A stretch of 64,000 nucleotides of DNA from Owenia fusiformis. Its lineage: Eukaryota > Annelida > Polychaeta > Sabellida > Oweniidae. The stretch spans positions 16,116,020 to 16,180,019 of the forward strand of contig CAIIXF020000012.1 of NCBI GenBank assembly GCA_903813345.2. Direction: 5' to 3'. This document shows, piece by piece, positions 35,925 through 49,700 of the stretch. The notes under the pieces were generated by a model that worked only from the letters and a program-made list of their open reading frames with translations, was not told the origin of the DNA and made no database searches. Numbering within the stretch: the first letter of the stretch is position 1; the number at the start of each line of letters is the position of its first letter. The translations under genes were made by a program, and so were the position numbers.

Positions 35925-37725
35925 AGCAGGTATCCCGAATCCATTCCTCCTTCTTCCCCCTGCTATAACCAATTTGGAAGCGCCCAATTAAACTGAATCA
36001 CGTGATCTAATTATGCGCAATGACTTACAGTATACATGGTTTCTGTCGCAGTGTTGCGACAGCCAATCAGATTGCGTGTTCTTAATCAGGGAAATGCTCA
36101 CTGCTTATAGCAGGGTGTAAAAAGAAAGAAAATATTCTGGATTTTGAAGCCCTGTGATAGGAGGATGGAGAAATAAGTATCTGACAAAAAAAATGTTTCC
36201 AAACATCTCAAAATAACTTTTGAAGTCATGAACAATAGTAAATGAATGATAAAAACATATTTTCAGACTTTGCATGGGGCCTTTAACAACTTGTTATCGG
36301 AATGATATTGATTGCCAAGCAACAATTAAATTCCTTGGGCAGCTAAGCATTTGATCTTACTTCAAGCCTAATGCCCCCCCCCCCCACCCACATACAGATG
36401 GAGAATTCAGACTTGTTGCGAGACTTTTTATAAGTGTATATTTATGATATAATATGTACAGGAAAGAGATGGGGTTCAGTATATGAATTTACTGGAAAAT
36501 TAAAAATTGACACAGACCATTGGCAGTCCTCTTCTTCCCCTCCCTTCCTGCTTTAGACTTGAAATGCTTAGATGTAGGACTATTTTTGTAATTAAATGGC
36601 AATGTGAATTAATTTTCAACTTCAAGTCATGTTCAATGTGCTTTAATTCTCTTTTGGAGATTCGTCTGATATAGCCTACTGTACATTTACTGTGTATGTA
36701 CTTTAAGAATAAATATTAATTTCATGGTCAGTAATACTGTTTTTTGTTTTTCATGTGAAATCAGAATCTCTGAATAAGGATTTTTTCCAGAGATCCCAAG
36801 TTTTGATTGGGATTCACACACATGATAAAAAAAGAGAAAAAATTATAATTTTGTACACTTGAAAAAAAAATTGTACCATGAATGGTATATTTTGGGATTA
36901 TGTATGGAGTTTACAACTTTAAATATAAATATATGAAAATGATAATCCATCACTGATCATTTATTTACTGCATGGAGTTTCTGAAGCATATTGTCTATTA
37001 GGGGCAACAAAGACTAGGGAAATGCTTATTCAGTTATTTCCATATCTTTATAGGATACTTACTTTTGCTCTGAATCAGGAAATAACATGTAGTGTGATGA
37101 GCAGGAAAACAAGGGAATTTCAGTCACAAATAACAAATTACACTTCTGAGTGTAATGCCAAGTTTCGAAAGAATGTTGACTCCCATCAGTTAAATTTGTC
37201 TATATTGCCTCAACTTGATTTTTGCCTCACCTATTCAAAGCCTCGATTCAGATTACACATACTTAAAGTATGTATAGAACATCATAATAAAGTAAACTGT
37301 ATCATTCTCTTTGCCTAAACCTTGTAAGGGATAGTAGGGGCCAGTATGGATCCCACAATGCCCCCCCCCCCCACACACACAATGATTGTTTATCTTATCT
37401 GATATGTATAAATAAAAATTGGCTAATAACAAAAAATTATCATTTTAAAAATAGAAATGATCAAAAGATGTCACCATCGCCTGCAATCAAGGGAGCTCCT
37501 TGGGAATTCCCAAGATCACGTGACAAACGTCATTAGAATTCGAGCATTTATATTGGTGGATCTCATTTTCAGGACAACAGCTGGGAAGTGAAATCGGGAA
37601 AAAGTCACGCTAAAAGGAGAGAGAAATATGGGTCAAAATAGGCCTACCTTTACCAAGAAATACTCTATTTATAGGCATAATAAACAATTAACAGTATATC
37701 ATCTTAATTATGGTGGATTTAGGTA
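35925..37725. other. Intergenic region upstream of BCKDK
   Basis: Contains poly(C) runs near 36377 and 37362 and scattered short frames without family resemblance. The BCKDK promoter must lie here or in an unseen upstream exon; no clear TATA box was found. Confidence 0.4.
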
Positions 37726-40700
37726 ATGATAACTGAACGCATAGCAAAGATGTGGCTCTCTAAAGTATGCAGGGGTTCTTTCAACCCGTCAGTTCAGTCA
37801 GTTTTCAGGGAAAAAATTGTACTTCAAAATTTGATCAGTATACAATCAAATAGACAATTTTCCGATGGATATAGTCAACCTAAGGAATCTACACAAAAAG
37901 CAGTAACATCATTTTACAATCAGAGTGCCATTGATGCATCAGCGAGCAAGGTTTGTATCCACATGTCCTGAGTCGATCAGCTGATTCTGACTGACCTTCA
38001 GTCTAAGCTTAGCATGATCCAAATGCATGATTCAGGTTCAATCAACAGTGTATAGATTTTTAGGCAGTAATGTTTTTTATGAGATCCATACTCACTCCAC
38101 CTTAATAGTTCTCGATCTGCAGATAGCCGATAAGTAAGGGTCCGGGTCAATAAATGTCCGTCAAAAAATGTATTTATTAATTACGCGGGGTGGGGCAAAG
38201 CGCTATAATTAGGTGACGGACATTGACTTTTAGTTTCCCAGGGTTTTGTCTTCTGCATACACTTTGAGTGTTTATATTGGTATGACAGCCATGGTAGATC
38301 ACTTTCATAAGAAGGGGAAGGGATGGGTAAGCCTAGAGGTGTCACACGACCCAAAGTCGACCCGAATTTGGGTCAGAAAGCTCCGGTCAGGTCATGAACA
38401 ACTACGTGACGGAGAACCTACATAGCTGCTATCCCATAGTGGCCTAGTAAAGAATATTGCTCTAGCTATGCTATTCTTATGAAAAATTATGAAACTGATG
38501 AACTTACTAACTTATTATTCCAAATCAGGCCTAAAATAAACATTGAACATAACCCACTTTAGGTAATTTTTCTGAATATGCCATATATATGTGTATTATA
38601 TTTTCAGGCTTCTGTGCGTCTTACACCAACTTCAATCCTCTATTCCGGCAAAAGTGCAGATGGAAGTCATATCCTCGTAAGTAGCTCGTTCTGATAAATC
38701 ACAAACAGCAACATCTGAAAACCAAGACAAATCAGGTCGAAAGAACTAAATGCTCGACATTTGACCCAGAACTTTTAATAAACAAGCTTTAAAGGATTTA
38801 AACAGCATGCCCTGCCCATTAACTGATTAGGGGTATATCTCATGAAGGAGGGGGGGGGGTATATTAAGGTAAAGATAAAATGTTATGTTGATGATAACAT
38901 ATAATTGGAATTTGAAAGAGTAACAAGATTTAAACATTAATATTTGTTAATACAAAAAACAAATCTTTGTGTTTTGTTGTATATGAACTTAAGGATCATC
39001 TTGTTGAAGTTCATGGAACAGTTTAAGGTCACCAGTACAAATACCATTTCACTGCATATTATATAATGGGTATTAATCAAATTTAAGAAAAGGTCAAAAG
39101 CTAAAATCCCTGTCAGATAATTTTGATTTGTATTGTAATCTCATTTAAATATATTGTATTGAATAACGTTTGGGAATGAGTTTGAACGTAAACAAGTTAT
39201 ATTTGATTTCCCCCTCCCTTTTAAAAATCTAAGCAAGTACATTTATTTATTGTTGCTATATGAAACGCGTATGTACATGTACATGTATGCACTGTTGCAT
39301 CGAGCAGTCAGTTATGTTAAGATGGCAGAGGGGGGGGGGGCGTGTTGAAAACAAAATTAAGTCATCATCAATTTATATCCAATAATGAAAATATAAATTA
39401 CAGTGTCAGAGCCTAGTAATTGTTAGTACACTGCATATGAAGCTTTCTTTTAAGAATCAATATCAGACTTATGGAAAGGATAGTTTAAATTGAACTCTGT
39501 GAATGTGATCGCCAGCATGTAGCTTGGCGTTAATGTAGACCTCTAATGGGCTGGTTGAGTTATAATGTAGTCATTACTTTTAGAATAAAGGCTCTTTCCT
39601 ATTCTGATTTATCAAACTCCCTCTTCATTTCACGCTTATGAGGGCTTCTATCATGTCTATTGCTATTGATTCGACAAGTGGACTTTCTATTCATTTGTTT
39701 TCCAAATGGGAATTCTTCATCCTTACATGGTTAAGTTCAATATGAAGGGATTGGGTGAACTAGGAGAACCAGTAATAGTCACAATGACCTGTTCCCACGT
39801 ATATGGCTGTATATATCTCCATGCTTGTATATTTCACAAGATCTTGCAAAGTTCAGTAATATTTCGCAATATATCCAACACCTTTTTACTCTCCCCACCC
39901 AGATCATAATTACGTCATATGCAAGTCAGATATCTATCGAAATACAATTTACAAACTCACCAAAATCTCAAATAGTGCACTACCCCCCCCCCCTGACCTA
40001 ATTCAACCCTAGAATTGTCATGAATTGAATAGAATACAGATGTAATATTGGGACTACAGATTTTAATTTCTTTTTGTTTGTTTTTCATATCTTTAATTTT
40101 TTCTAAATGTTTATATTATAAAGGTATATTTGTAAGAATCAATACATGGATGAATATTGTCTTTCCTATTGCACTGGGTCTCAAATCAGGCCTGTTGCAA
40201 TTAGTGCAGTGTTAGTGCATGACTGCACGTTTTATAAATTACCAGTAGACTACATGTATATAAATAGGTCTCAATATACTAGCACGTGTTTGAAGAGTGA
40301 CCAAGTGATTCATTGATCGATATATGTGCCGTTAAGCACATAGAAATAGTCTAGCCTCTTTGCCTGAGAAAATATGGCCAAATAGGATGTAAATGAATAT
40401 TAAAGGTTGTCAAGTTGAGGATGACTCAAGTCCATCATCATATATTTTCTCTCTCTGAAATAAATTTTTTTTAAGTGCAGACATTAGTCAGAATCCCTTC
40501 AAGCAAATTATATCTAGGCATCATTCATTTACTCATTGTCAAGGTATACAATATCATTGTATTTAAAATATGAGATTTACCTATTGATATGTGAATAGTG
40601 AAATGAAGGAGATATGAAAAATAAGGGGTTTCAGTAACTTGGTGATTTGGAAATGAATGGAAATAGGGGAAAGAGGAAGAAATAAAATGCAAGGGGCTGG

Positions 40701-43700
40701 GAGGTATGGTAAGGGTCATATATAGATCACAGAAGACTGGGGGGGCAGTAAGATTTAATTTCAGTAGTTGTTGTGGCTTGACTGTAGCCTCACACAAGGT
40801 CCAAGTAAAACCAAGTAAACAATTTTAATTGTGGTCTTGGCCTCAGTTGACCTCAACAATAACAACAACAAAGCTATGATCATACAGTTCATAAATGTTG
40901 CTAGAAGAGTACTCTGATGGTCTGACCTCACAGGTTTTTATGTGGCCAACCAGGATTTCAAAGATGCGAAAATTTCAACATTATTTGTGTTAGTGCAACC
41001 TTTGTATGCAGCAACCAGGTCCCAGATTTCTAGTCCTCAACCATTATTTGAGTCTTAACATTTTGTATGTTAATGCCTTGTTTTAATATGAAATATTTTT
41101 GAAAAATAAAATAAAAATGGGGGTTTGCAAATTGATGCCTTTCAAGCTTTGGCAGAGAATGTAATCTTGTTGCATTTCATTGTCACAAAAATTGTCTAAG
41201 AATTAATTGAACTTTAATATTTTTTATGTTTTTTCAGAGAAGTGCCCAATACCTTCATAAAGAGCTGCCTGTAAGGATTGCTCACAGAATTGCAGGATTC
41301 CGGAACCTCCCATTCATCGTTGGATGCAATCCCACAATCCTCTCTGTTGTAAGTTTGTCTATGGGGATGACATCTTTAATTTTGAATTAAGATTATATTT
41401 TTTCATATCAAAAGCAGCCGATGTATATTGTAAAACATGTTACTTCTTCCATGCAGTTTTCTAGAATTCTGAATATTTTAAGTGTATGAAATACTTTATG
41501 ATGAATTTACTATCTAAAGATCTTGTCTGTTTATAGTATTTAAAATTTCCATTTTCAAATATCTATTTATGTATTTTTTAATGGTGATAACTTTTTTCTT
41601 ACAGCATGAAATGTACATTCGAGCCTTTCATCTGATCTCAGAATTCCCCATGGTAAGTTTTACATAAATTTTACAGTCTTTGGTCTTTATTTAAGGACTT
41701 TAGGAGTTGTTTCTTTCTGACCTTTGCTTTTTGTTACCTCGACTCGAATAGAGTTCTTGGGATTATTTGGTAAACTCAGCAGAATTCATAGGACAAATAT
41801 TCTTTCATTAGACAAATCAAACTTTGATAAAAATTACATTTTTTGAATCAGTGAATGGATTTGATTTTTAAGGCTCAGAGGCTGCTACCAATTCTCCTAA
41901 AACATATGGGCCATAAATTAGGCCCTCATCTCATATGCTGACTAGATCATGAACCAAAGTCGTGAAAAAACAACTTTTCTCATTTAACCTTAACCTCATT
42001 TCCACCTTAATCTACATGCTCTGTTGAGTTCCCAATAGGATATATGTAACTTTAAAAGGTCAGTTCCTAGAAAAAGCTTTATATCTTACAAAAAAGGAAA
42101 CACTAATCTGTAGATATTTAAGCTACATCCTTTGGAGAAATTAACCTAATTTTTGGGGTTAAAGAAACCTGATTTCTAGTATTTCTACATTAGAACATTG
42201 TATATATTGAACATTGATTATACGCTTTATTTACTTTACTTTATTTCTTGCCGACTTTATTCTATTATGGTCCGTATGTCTTTCAATAAATCAGACCACT
42301 ACAAGCTTTTTCATGTGTCAAGAAATGCTTCACCTTGACCCATTTCTAGAAAAAGTTCAAAGCCATCATACACTAATTGATCATAATTCTAAAGTTAGTT
42401 CTGACATTTGTAATGTGAGATATTGTATCTCTCTGACCAGATTGTTGCCATGTTCAGTGGTACAGTGATATGAATGAATACATAAATCTCCTCACCAATA
42501 GTACAGTACATGTCCATATTCATATTCATTCATAACTCTAACTTATGCCTTGGTCACATATGCTCCGATCCATCGGCCGGCGCCCCGCCGATTGAGTGTT
42601 TTGTTCAATTTTGTATTTAATTTTGAACAAAATACTCAATTGGCCGGGCGCCGTAGTGAAAATCGGAGCAAATGTAACCAAGGCATTACTGGACTTTAAT
42701 CTGCCATGTTTATATGTACAGTAGTTTCAAGTAGAGTCTCATGATGCCTAATTTTAATGTGCTAAAAACAATTTAGATAACTTGCAGACAAAAAAGTTAT
42801 GCAATATTATGTAGATGTTAAAGTTACGGGGGGGGGGGGGGGTAGAACATATTTATTTGACACCCTGTATGTGTACATTATATGTATATAACAATCAAAT
42901 CATTTCTACTTTCAAAGAAAAATTGAATTTGAATGTGGATTCAGACAATGCATTTATTTACAGTGATAATTGATGTTACCATGACAATACCTATTACCAC
43001 TTTTGGAAGGGGACATTTACCTTGCAAATGGACCATTGCTTCTGTATGCCCAAAAAATCAACTCTAAAATCATATTTTAATACAGAGGCCCAAAGTTTCT
43101 AAACCATAACATGTCTATTTATAATTCTATAAAGATTATTTTGTGTACTTTAGGGACATTGACCCATTTATTTATGATAACAAATCATCCACTTAACAAT
43201 TAATGTGGATTGATCAATTTGAATGTCAGAATTTGATGTCTGTTCTGCTTTGTATATAAATAGTTCTGATAGTAGATTTTATTCAGCATAAAAACTTGAA
43301 ATCTTAGAGAATATGTATACATACTATAATACGAAGTGCATAAGTTCCAAAAACATTTTCTCCATCAATAGAGCAGTCCCTGATAGTTCAAATAAATTTA
43401 AAGGAGTACCCTTTCCAATTCCAAAAGTTTGATTTTGCCTCTTTAGAAGAGACTCAGATTCATCAACATGTACCAATTTATGAAACTCAGGATAGGGAAG
43501 TGTGAATCTCTGGTTTGGATACTATTTGTCAGATATAGATCCAAAGTTCAATCCCAATAGTGCACTTGAGCTACATGTGCCTGGCCTACTATACTTCTAG
43601 CTGACATAAAACATCAATCACTTATGAAAACAAAACAGTTTGTTAACCTGGTAACTGCTTAGTGCAGACTTAATAAACTGTACTTGTTCTCAGTACATCA

Positions 43701-46700
43701 TTTAATACATATGAAGTCCTATATATTGCTCTGGATTTGTACATTGATCTTGCACTTTGATATATCACTGCCCTCCGCTTGTTGACCTTACATAGTATTT
43801 CTCTACTTTATCTTTATAATCTGTTTCAAGTTGATGTGAACTTGAACTTACATGGAGATTATGATGAATTAGGATATAACTGTTGCTCAGAAATGGCTTC
43901 CTGATTGGAGTGCATGTTATTTTCATGTAGACATAACTCATTCCATACATGGTCTACATCTTCCAGTTTTACACAAAGAGTGCAGAAATATACTTGTACA
44001 TTGATTATTAGTGAGAAAATTCATACAAATAGAAGGCCCATATAAAAAAAATTGGGACCCCCAATTCCCATTATGTGTATTTTTCTGATATACCTTTAAC
44101 ATTGTTAGTATTTAAATGCATTTCATATGGGTGTTAACTTTTAATACCATCCCTCCTGGAACCAACCATGTTTTTACCATACTTTTTCTTGTTTATGTTT
44201 CGCTATGTTTTGTAACTTTGCACATCAAGAAACATCACATTTCTAGAATCTAGTCATGGTATTGGCCTATAGTGGCAATTTTGCATGTTCTGTAATTTGT
44301 ACTGATCAACTGCTGTAAAAGATACAATAACTGACTTTGAAATAAAATTAAAGCAATTTCTCTTTGTCAAAATGATAAGGTTGCAGAGACATTGGTTACT
44401 TTAGCTTAAGATTTGAACATCAAAAGAACAATGTAAACTGACTTTAGACTTATACATGTTTAAGGTTGTCTGCCTTCCTTCCCTAAAAATTTGCAAAAAT
44501 TTATTGAGTTTACCAAATGGTTAGTCTATTCTTTGTAATGGTAATCAATATTAGCTTAAAAATTGTAATAGAATTTTACTCTTCAAAATGTATTTACTTT
44601 CATTTTAAGATTTTATGATATATTGTCACTAACATTGACTTTTGACATCCATATGCATTGATTAGTATCAAGTTGACTTAGAAAACGATGCTTCATCTCT
44701 TTTGGGAGGTAATTTTATCAATATATCAGTTTACATGAGGAAAAATTAAGTGTAATACATTTTGGGAGGTTAAGTAACTTGTTATGTCACCACCAAAAAG
44801 TGGTGACATATTGTTATGGTCTCCGTTTTTTTTTATGTCACCACCAAAAAGTGGTGACATATTGTTATGGTCTCCGTTTTTTTGCGACGGCGGTTGGTGG
44901 TTGGCGTCCGGCATCCGGCGTCTGTAACAATTTCTTACAACTTCCTATAACTTAACAAATACTGTTTAGACTGACTTCAATTTTTTTCTAAATCATCTAC
45001 ATCTTCTCAGAAGTTCAAATCTGACTTTAGATTTGACATTTGACCTTCAATGACCTTCTCAAGGTCAAAAAGGTCTTTTTTCAACTTGCTTCACATTGAC
45101 TAAATTTTTTTTCAAAATCATCTACATGTTCTCAGAAATTCAAATCTGACTTTAGATTTGACATTGGACCTTCAAATCTGACTTTAGATTTGACATTTGA
45201 CCTTCAATGACCTTCTCAAGGTCAAAAAGGTCTTTTTTTCAACTTGCTTCACATTGACTAAATTTTTTTTCAAAATCATCTACATGTTCTCAGAAATTCA
45301 AATCTGACTTTAGATTTGACATTTGACCTTCAAATCTGACTTTAGATTTGACATTTGACCTTCAATGACCTTCTCAAGGTCAAAAAAGGTCAAAAAGGTC
45401 TGTTTTCAACTTGCTTCAAATTGACTACTTTTTTTTTCAAAATCATCTACATGTTCTCAGAAATTCAAATCTGACTTAAGATTTGACCTTCAATGACCTT
45501 CTCAAGGTCAAAAAAGGTCAAAAAGGTCTGTTTTCAACTTGCTTCAAATTGACTAAAAAAAATTTTCAAAATCATCTACGTGTTCTCAGAAATTCAAATC
45601 TGACTTTAGATTTGACTTAAGATTTGACATTTGACTTTCAATGACCTTCTCAAAGTCAAAAAAGGTCAAAAAGGTCTTTTGTCAACTTGCTTCAAATTGA
45701 CTAAATTTTTTTTTCAAAATCATCTACATGTTCTCAGAAATTCAAATCTGACTTTAGATTTAACATTTGACCTTCAATGACCTTCTCAATGTCAAAAAAG
45801 GTCAAAAAGGTATTTTTTCATCTTGCTTCAAATTGACTAATTTTTTTTTCAAAATCATCTACGTGTTCTCAGAAATTCAAATCTGACTTTAGATTTGACT
45901 TAAGATTTGACATTTGACCTTCAATGACCTTCTCAAAGTCAAAAAAGGTCAAAAAGGTCTTTTTTCAACTTGCTTCAAATTGACTAAAATTTTTTTTCAA
46001 AATCATCTAGATGTTCTCAGAAATTCAAATCTGACTTTAGATTTGACATTTGACCTTTAATGACCTTCTCAAGGTCAAAAAAGGTCAAAAAGGTCTGTTT
46101 TCAACTTGCTTCAAATTGACCAAATTTTTTTTTCAAAATCATCTACATCTTTTCAGAAGATCAAATTTGACTTTACAAGTTCTCAGAAGTTCAAATCTGA
46201 CTTTAGATTTGACCTTTGACCTTCAATGACCTTCTCAAGGTCAAAAAGGTCTTTTTTCAACTTGCTTCAAATTGACTAATTTTTTTTCAAAATCATCTAC
46301 ATGTTCTCAGAAGTTCTTCTTAAGGTCAAAAGGTATTTTCCAACTTGCTTTAAATTGACCAAATTGTTTTAGGTGGTGACATTTTGTCATGTTAATGCCT
46401 TGTTGTAAATCAGTTACAACGAAATCGAATGATATTTCTGAACAAATCATGGAAGGAGCTGGGGATCGCTTTTTTGTGCATTCACTGTGACGTCTTATTT
46501 GAAATAGAAACCAAGTCTAATCTGGTTATTTCAACCTTCATCTTCAGAGTTTCCATTTATGTAAATGTCAACAAATGCTATCTAAATATAACATTTGCTA
46601 TGATGTCTAAAAGCTTAGGTCATCTCAACCTAAGTAAGATATTTAAGTTGGAGTGAACTTGAAAAATCTATGAAAGTTTTGGTTTAGTCTGACTTGGTTA

Positions 46701-49700
46701 TTTCAACCTGATGATTTCATAATGATGTCAGATTTAAATAAATATCACAATTAATATGCTGTTCGGATCATATCGACCTCATCATCTACTTTTAGAATTT
46801 ATAGAAATTAACTTCATTCAGATGTACTATTTTTATTATCCCACCGAACGAAGTTCGAGGGGGATATAGAGAAGCCGTCCGTCCGTCCGTCTGTTCGTCC
46901 GTCCGTTCTTCCGTCCGTTCTTCCGTCCGTTCGTCCGTCCGTTCGTGTGTCCGGGCAATAACTCAAATACCGGTTGACGGATTTCATTCAAATTTTATAG
47001 GCTTATGCCTTATGGGTGTAGGACTTCTGCTCAAGAAGGAAATTTCAATATGGCCGCTTAATTCAAAATGGCGGCCATTTTTCGGAAAAAATGTAATCTT
47101 TAATAACTCAAATACTAGTGGATGGATTTGGTTCAAATTTTATATGCTGTTGCCTTGGTACAAAGGAGCCTTGCTCAAGATGACATTTTCAAGATGGCTA
47201 CCAAATTTCAAAATGGTGGCCATTTTTTGTAAAAAAACGTTATCTTTGATAACTCAAAGACCATTGAATGGATTTGGTTCAAATTTTAGATGCTGATGCC
47301 TAGGGACATAGGAGCTCTGTTCGAGAAAGGATTTTCAAGATGGCAGCTAAATTTCAAAATGGCGGCCATTTTTCGTAAAAAAAGCATTATCTTTGATAAC
47401 TCAAATACCATTGAATGGATTTGGTTTAAATTTTATATGCTGATGCTTAGGGACATAGGAGCTCTGCTCAAGAAAGGATTTTCAAGATGGCAGCTAAATT
47501 TCAAAATGGCAGCCATTTTTCATAAAAAAACATTATCTTTGATAACTCAATTACCATTGAATGGATTTGGTTCAAATTTTACATGATGATGCCTAGGGAC
47601 ATAGGAGCTCTGCTCGAGAAGGGATTTTCAAGGTGGTAGCTAATTTTCAAAATGGCCGCCATTTTTCATAAAAGAACGTAACCTTTGATAACTCAAATAC
47701 CAGTTGACGGATTTGGTTCAAATTCTATATGCTGATGCCTAGAGACAAAGAAGATCTGCTCAAAAATAAATTTTCAAGATGACCACTGAATTTCAAAATG
47801 GCCGCCATTTTTCGTAAAAATCATAATTAATGATAAATCAAATACTAGTGGATGGATTTGGTTCCAATTTTATATGCTGATGTTTAGGGAAAAAGGAGAT
47901 CTGCTTCAGAAGAAATTTCAAAGGCGATAGCTGAATTTCAAAATGGCTGCCGTTTTTCATTAAAAAAGTAATCTTTGATAACCCAGATACCATTGGACGG
48001 ATATTCTCTGCTAAAGAAGAAATCTAAAGATGACAGCTGAATTTCAAAATGGCAACCATAAAGACATAATCTTTGATAATTCAAATACCAGTGGATGTAT
48101 TTGGCTCAATTTTTTTTATCAAAACATGTTTTGTTCGGTGGGATTTGCTACTCCGTGGAGTTGCTGTTTTTCTAGTTTTATATTATTTTAGGATGTGTCA
48201 GTTTGTATAATAAGCAACTGCTCAAACGCAAGCTGTTATATTTTTCTGAAAACATGAGAGTATTTTTTAATTAAAGTAATTCAAAGTCAAGCAGTACATG
48301 TAACAGCCAGCTTTTGCCAAAGGGTATTTCACTTTTCAGAAAATTCCAGGGAGGTTCATCTACATTTGACAACTTTGGCCCAAAATCAGGATTATCGAAT
48401 CCCCCCCCCCCCCGAACCTACCCCTGATCTGATTACTATATGAGAGTGTGTGTTGACTAACAGCAAATGAAAGTACTCAGTTCTTAAATTTCTCAATGGG
48501 ATAACCATATTTGACCAAAAAACGTGTGTAGAAAGACATTAACTCTACGCATTATTCTTAGTTCTTCCCACCAGGATAATTGCTTTTTGATAAAACTAAT
48601 TAGTTAATTATCTTGGATGCCTCACAATTGAGATGGATCACACCGTGATATTGCACTAACTGTTTGCAAGCTGGTTGCCTGGATAACATATGGGAACTGT
48701 TTGCCTGGAAAAATACCAGCATAATAAACCTATTTGAATCAGCTGCTGAGTGCATTATCGAAGTGGGTTAGGGATTTTATCAATAGTTTTGTTCTAAATT
48801 CTACACATTTTGCTAGACCTATTTCTTCCCTTGTTACTAAGCAAAATTTCAAGTAGCTTATACATGGTCACTTACTGATCACTTTCGTATGGCCAGGGGC
48901 ACACGGGACAGTAGCTTGTGTGCAGTGATGTCATTTTTATAGACTCGTCAAAACATAAATCACAAACATTTATAAATTACTAAAGTGATACAATGATTGA
49001 GGGCACCCCCCCCCCTTAGATAGCCCTTGTATCCCCCTATGGGTGACTCTGTCCTTCATATCAAAAAAAATAAAAAGGTAATTTCTGATTTTAATATGAA
49101 ATTCTATTGAATTATGTGTTCATTGTGTTATAGATAACCGACTTTGAATCGGAGGAACCCTTTAGTCGTATGCTGAAGAACCTACTTGATGAACATAAAG
49201 ATGTTGTTACGCTGTTGGCAGAAGGCTTCAAAGAGTCAAGAAAACATATTAGGGTATGTTTGTCATTTTGATATTTTGTGGTAACATTTTAGCATCTAAT
49301 GGCCAAGTCACATAGCCCGGCCGATGTCCGGCATCGGTAGAGCTCGGTGGATTTTTTTGGTGCCACCGAGCTCTCCTCATCGGAAGCAGAGCTCGGTGAC
49401 GTGAACGGACTCCGTCCGGACATCTTCAGGCGACCGAACGAACACCGGCCGGTGACCGTACGGAGTCTGTCTCAAAATGGTAATTTTTTTTTTGCCGATG
49501 TGGCAGCAACTACCGGCCGGAGGTTGGCCGGACATCGGAAGGAATACGGCCGGTACCCGAGCAGGTAACAGGACACCGTGCGATGCTCTGTCCCACATCG
49601 GCCGGAGCTCGGTCGGAGCTCGGCCGCTGTCCGTTAAAAAACCTCGTCCTTTGGTTGTCTCAGAAGCACGGGACACCGGCCGATACTCGGCCGTGCACCG

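Noticed and set aside
44726-44914. Frame with duplicated [15 protein letters not shown]
   Set aside because: Translation of the duplicated hairpin at the 5' end of a mobile element.
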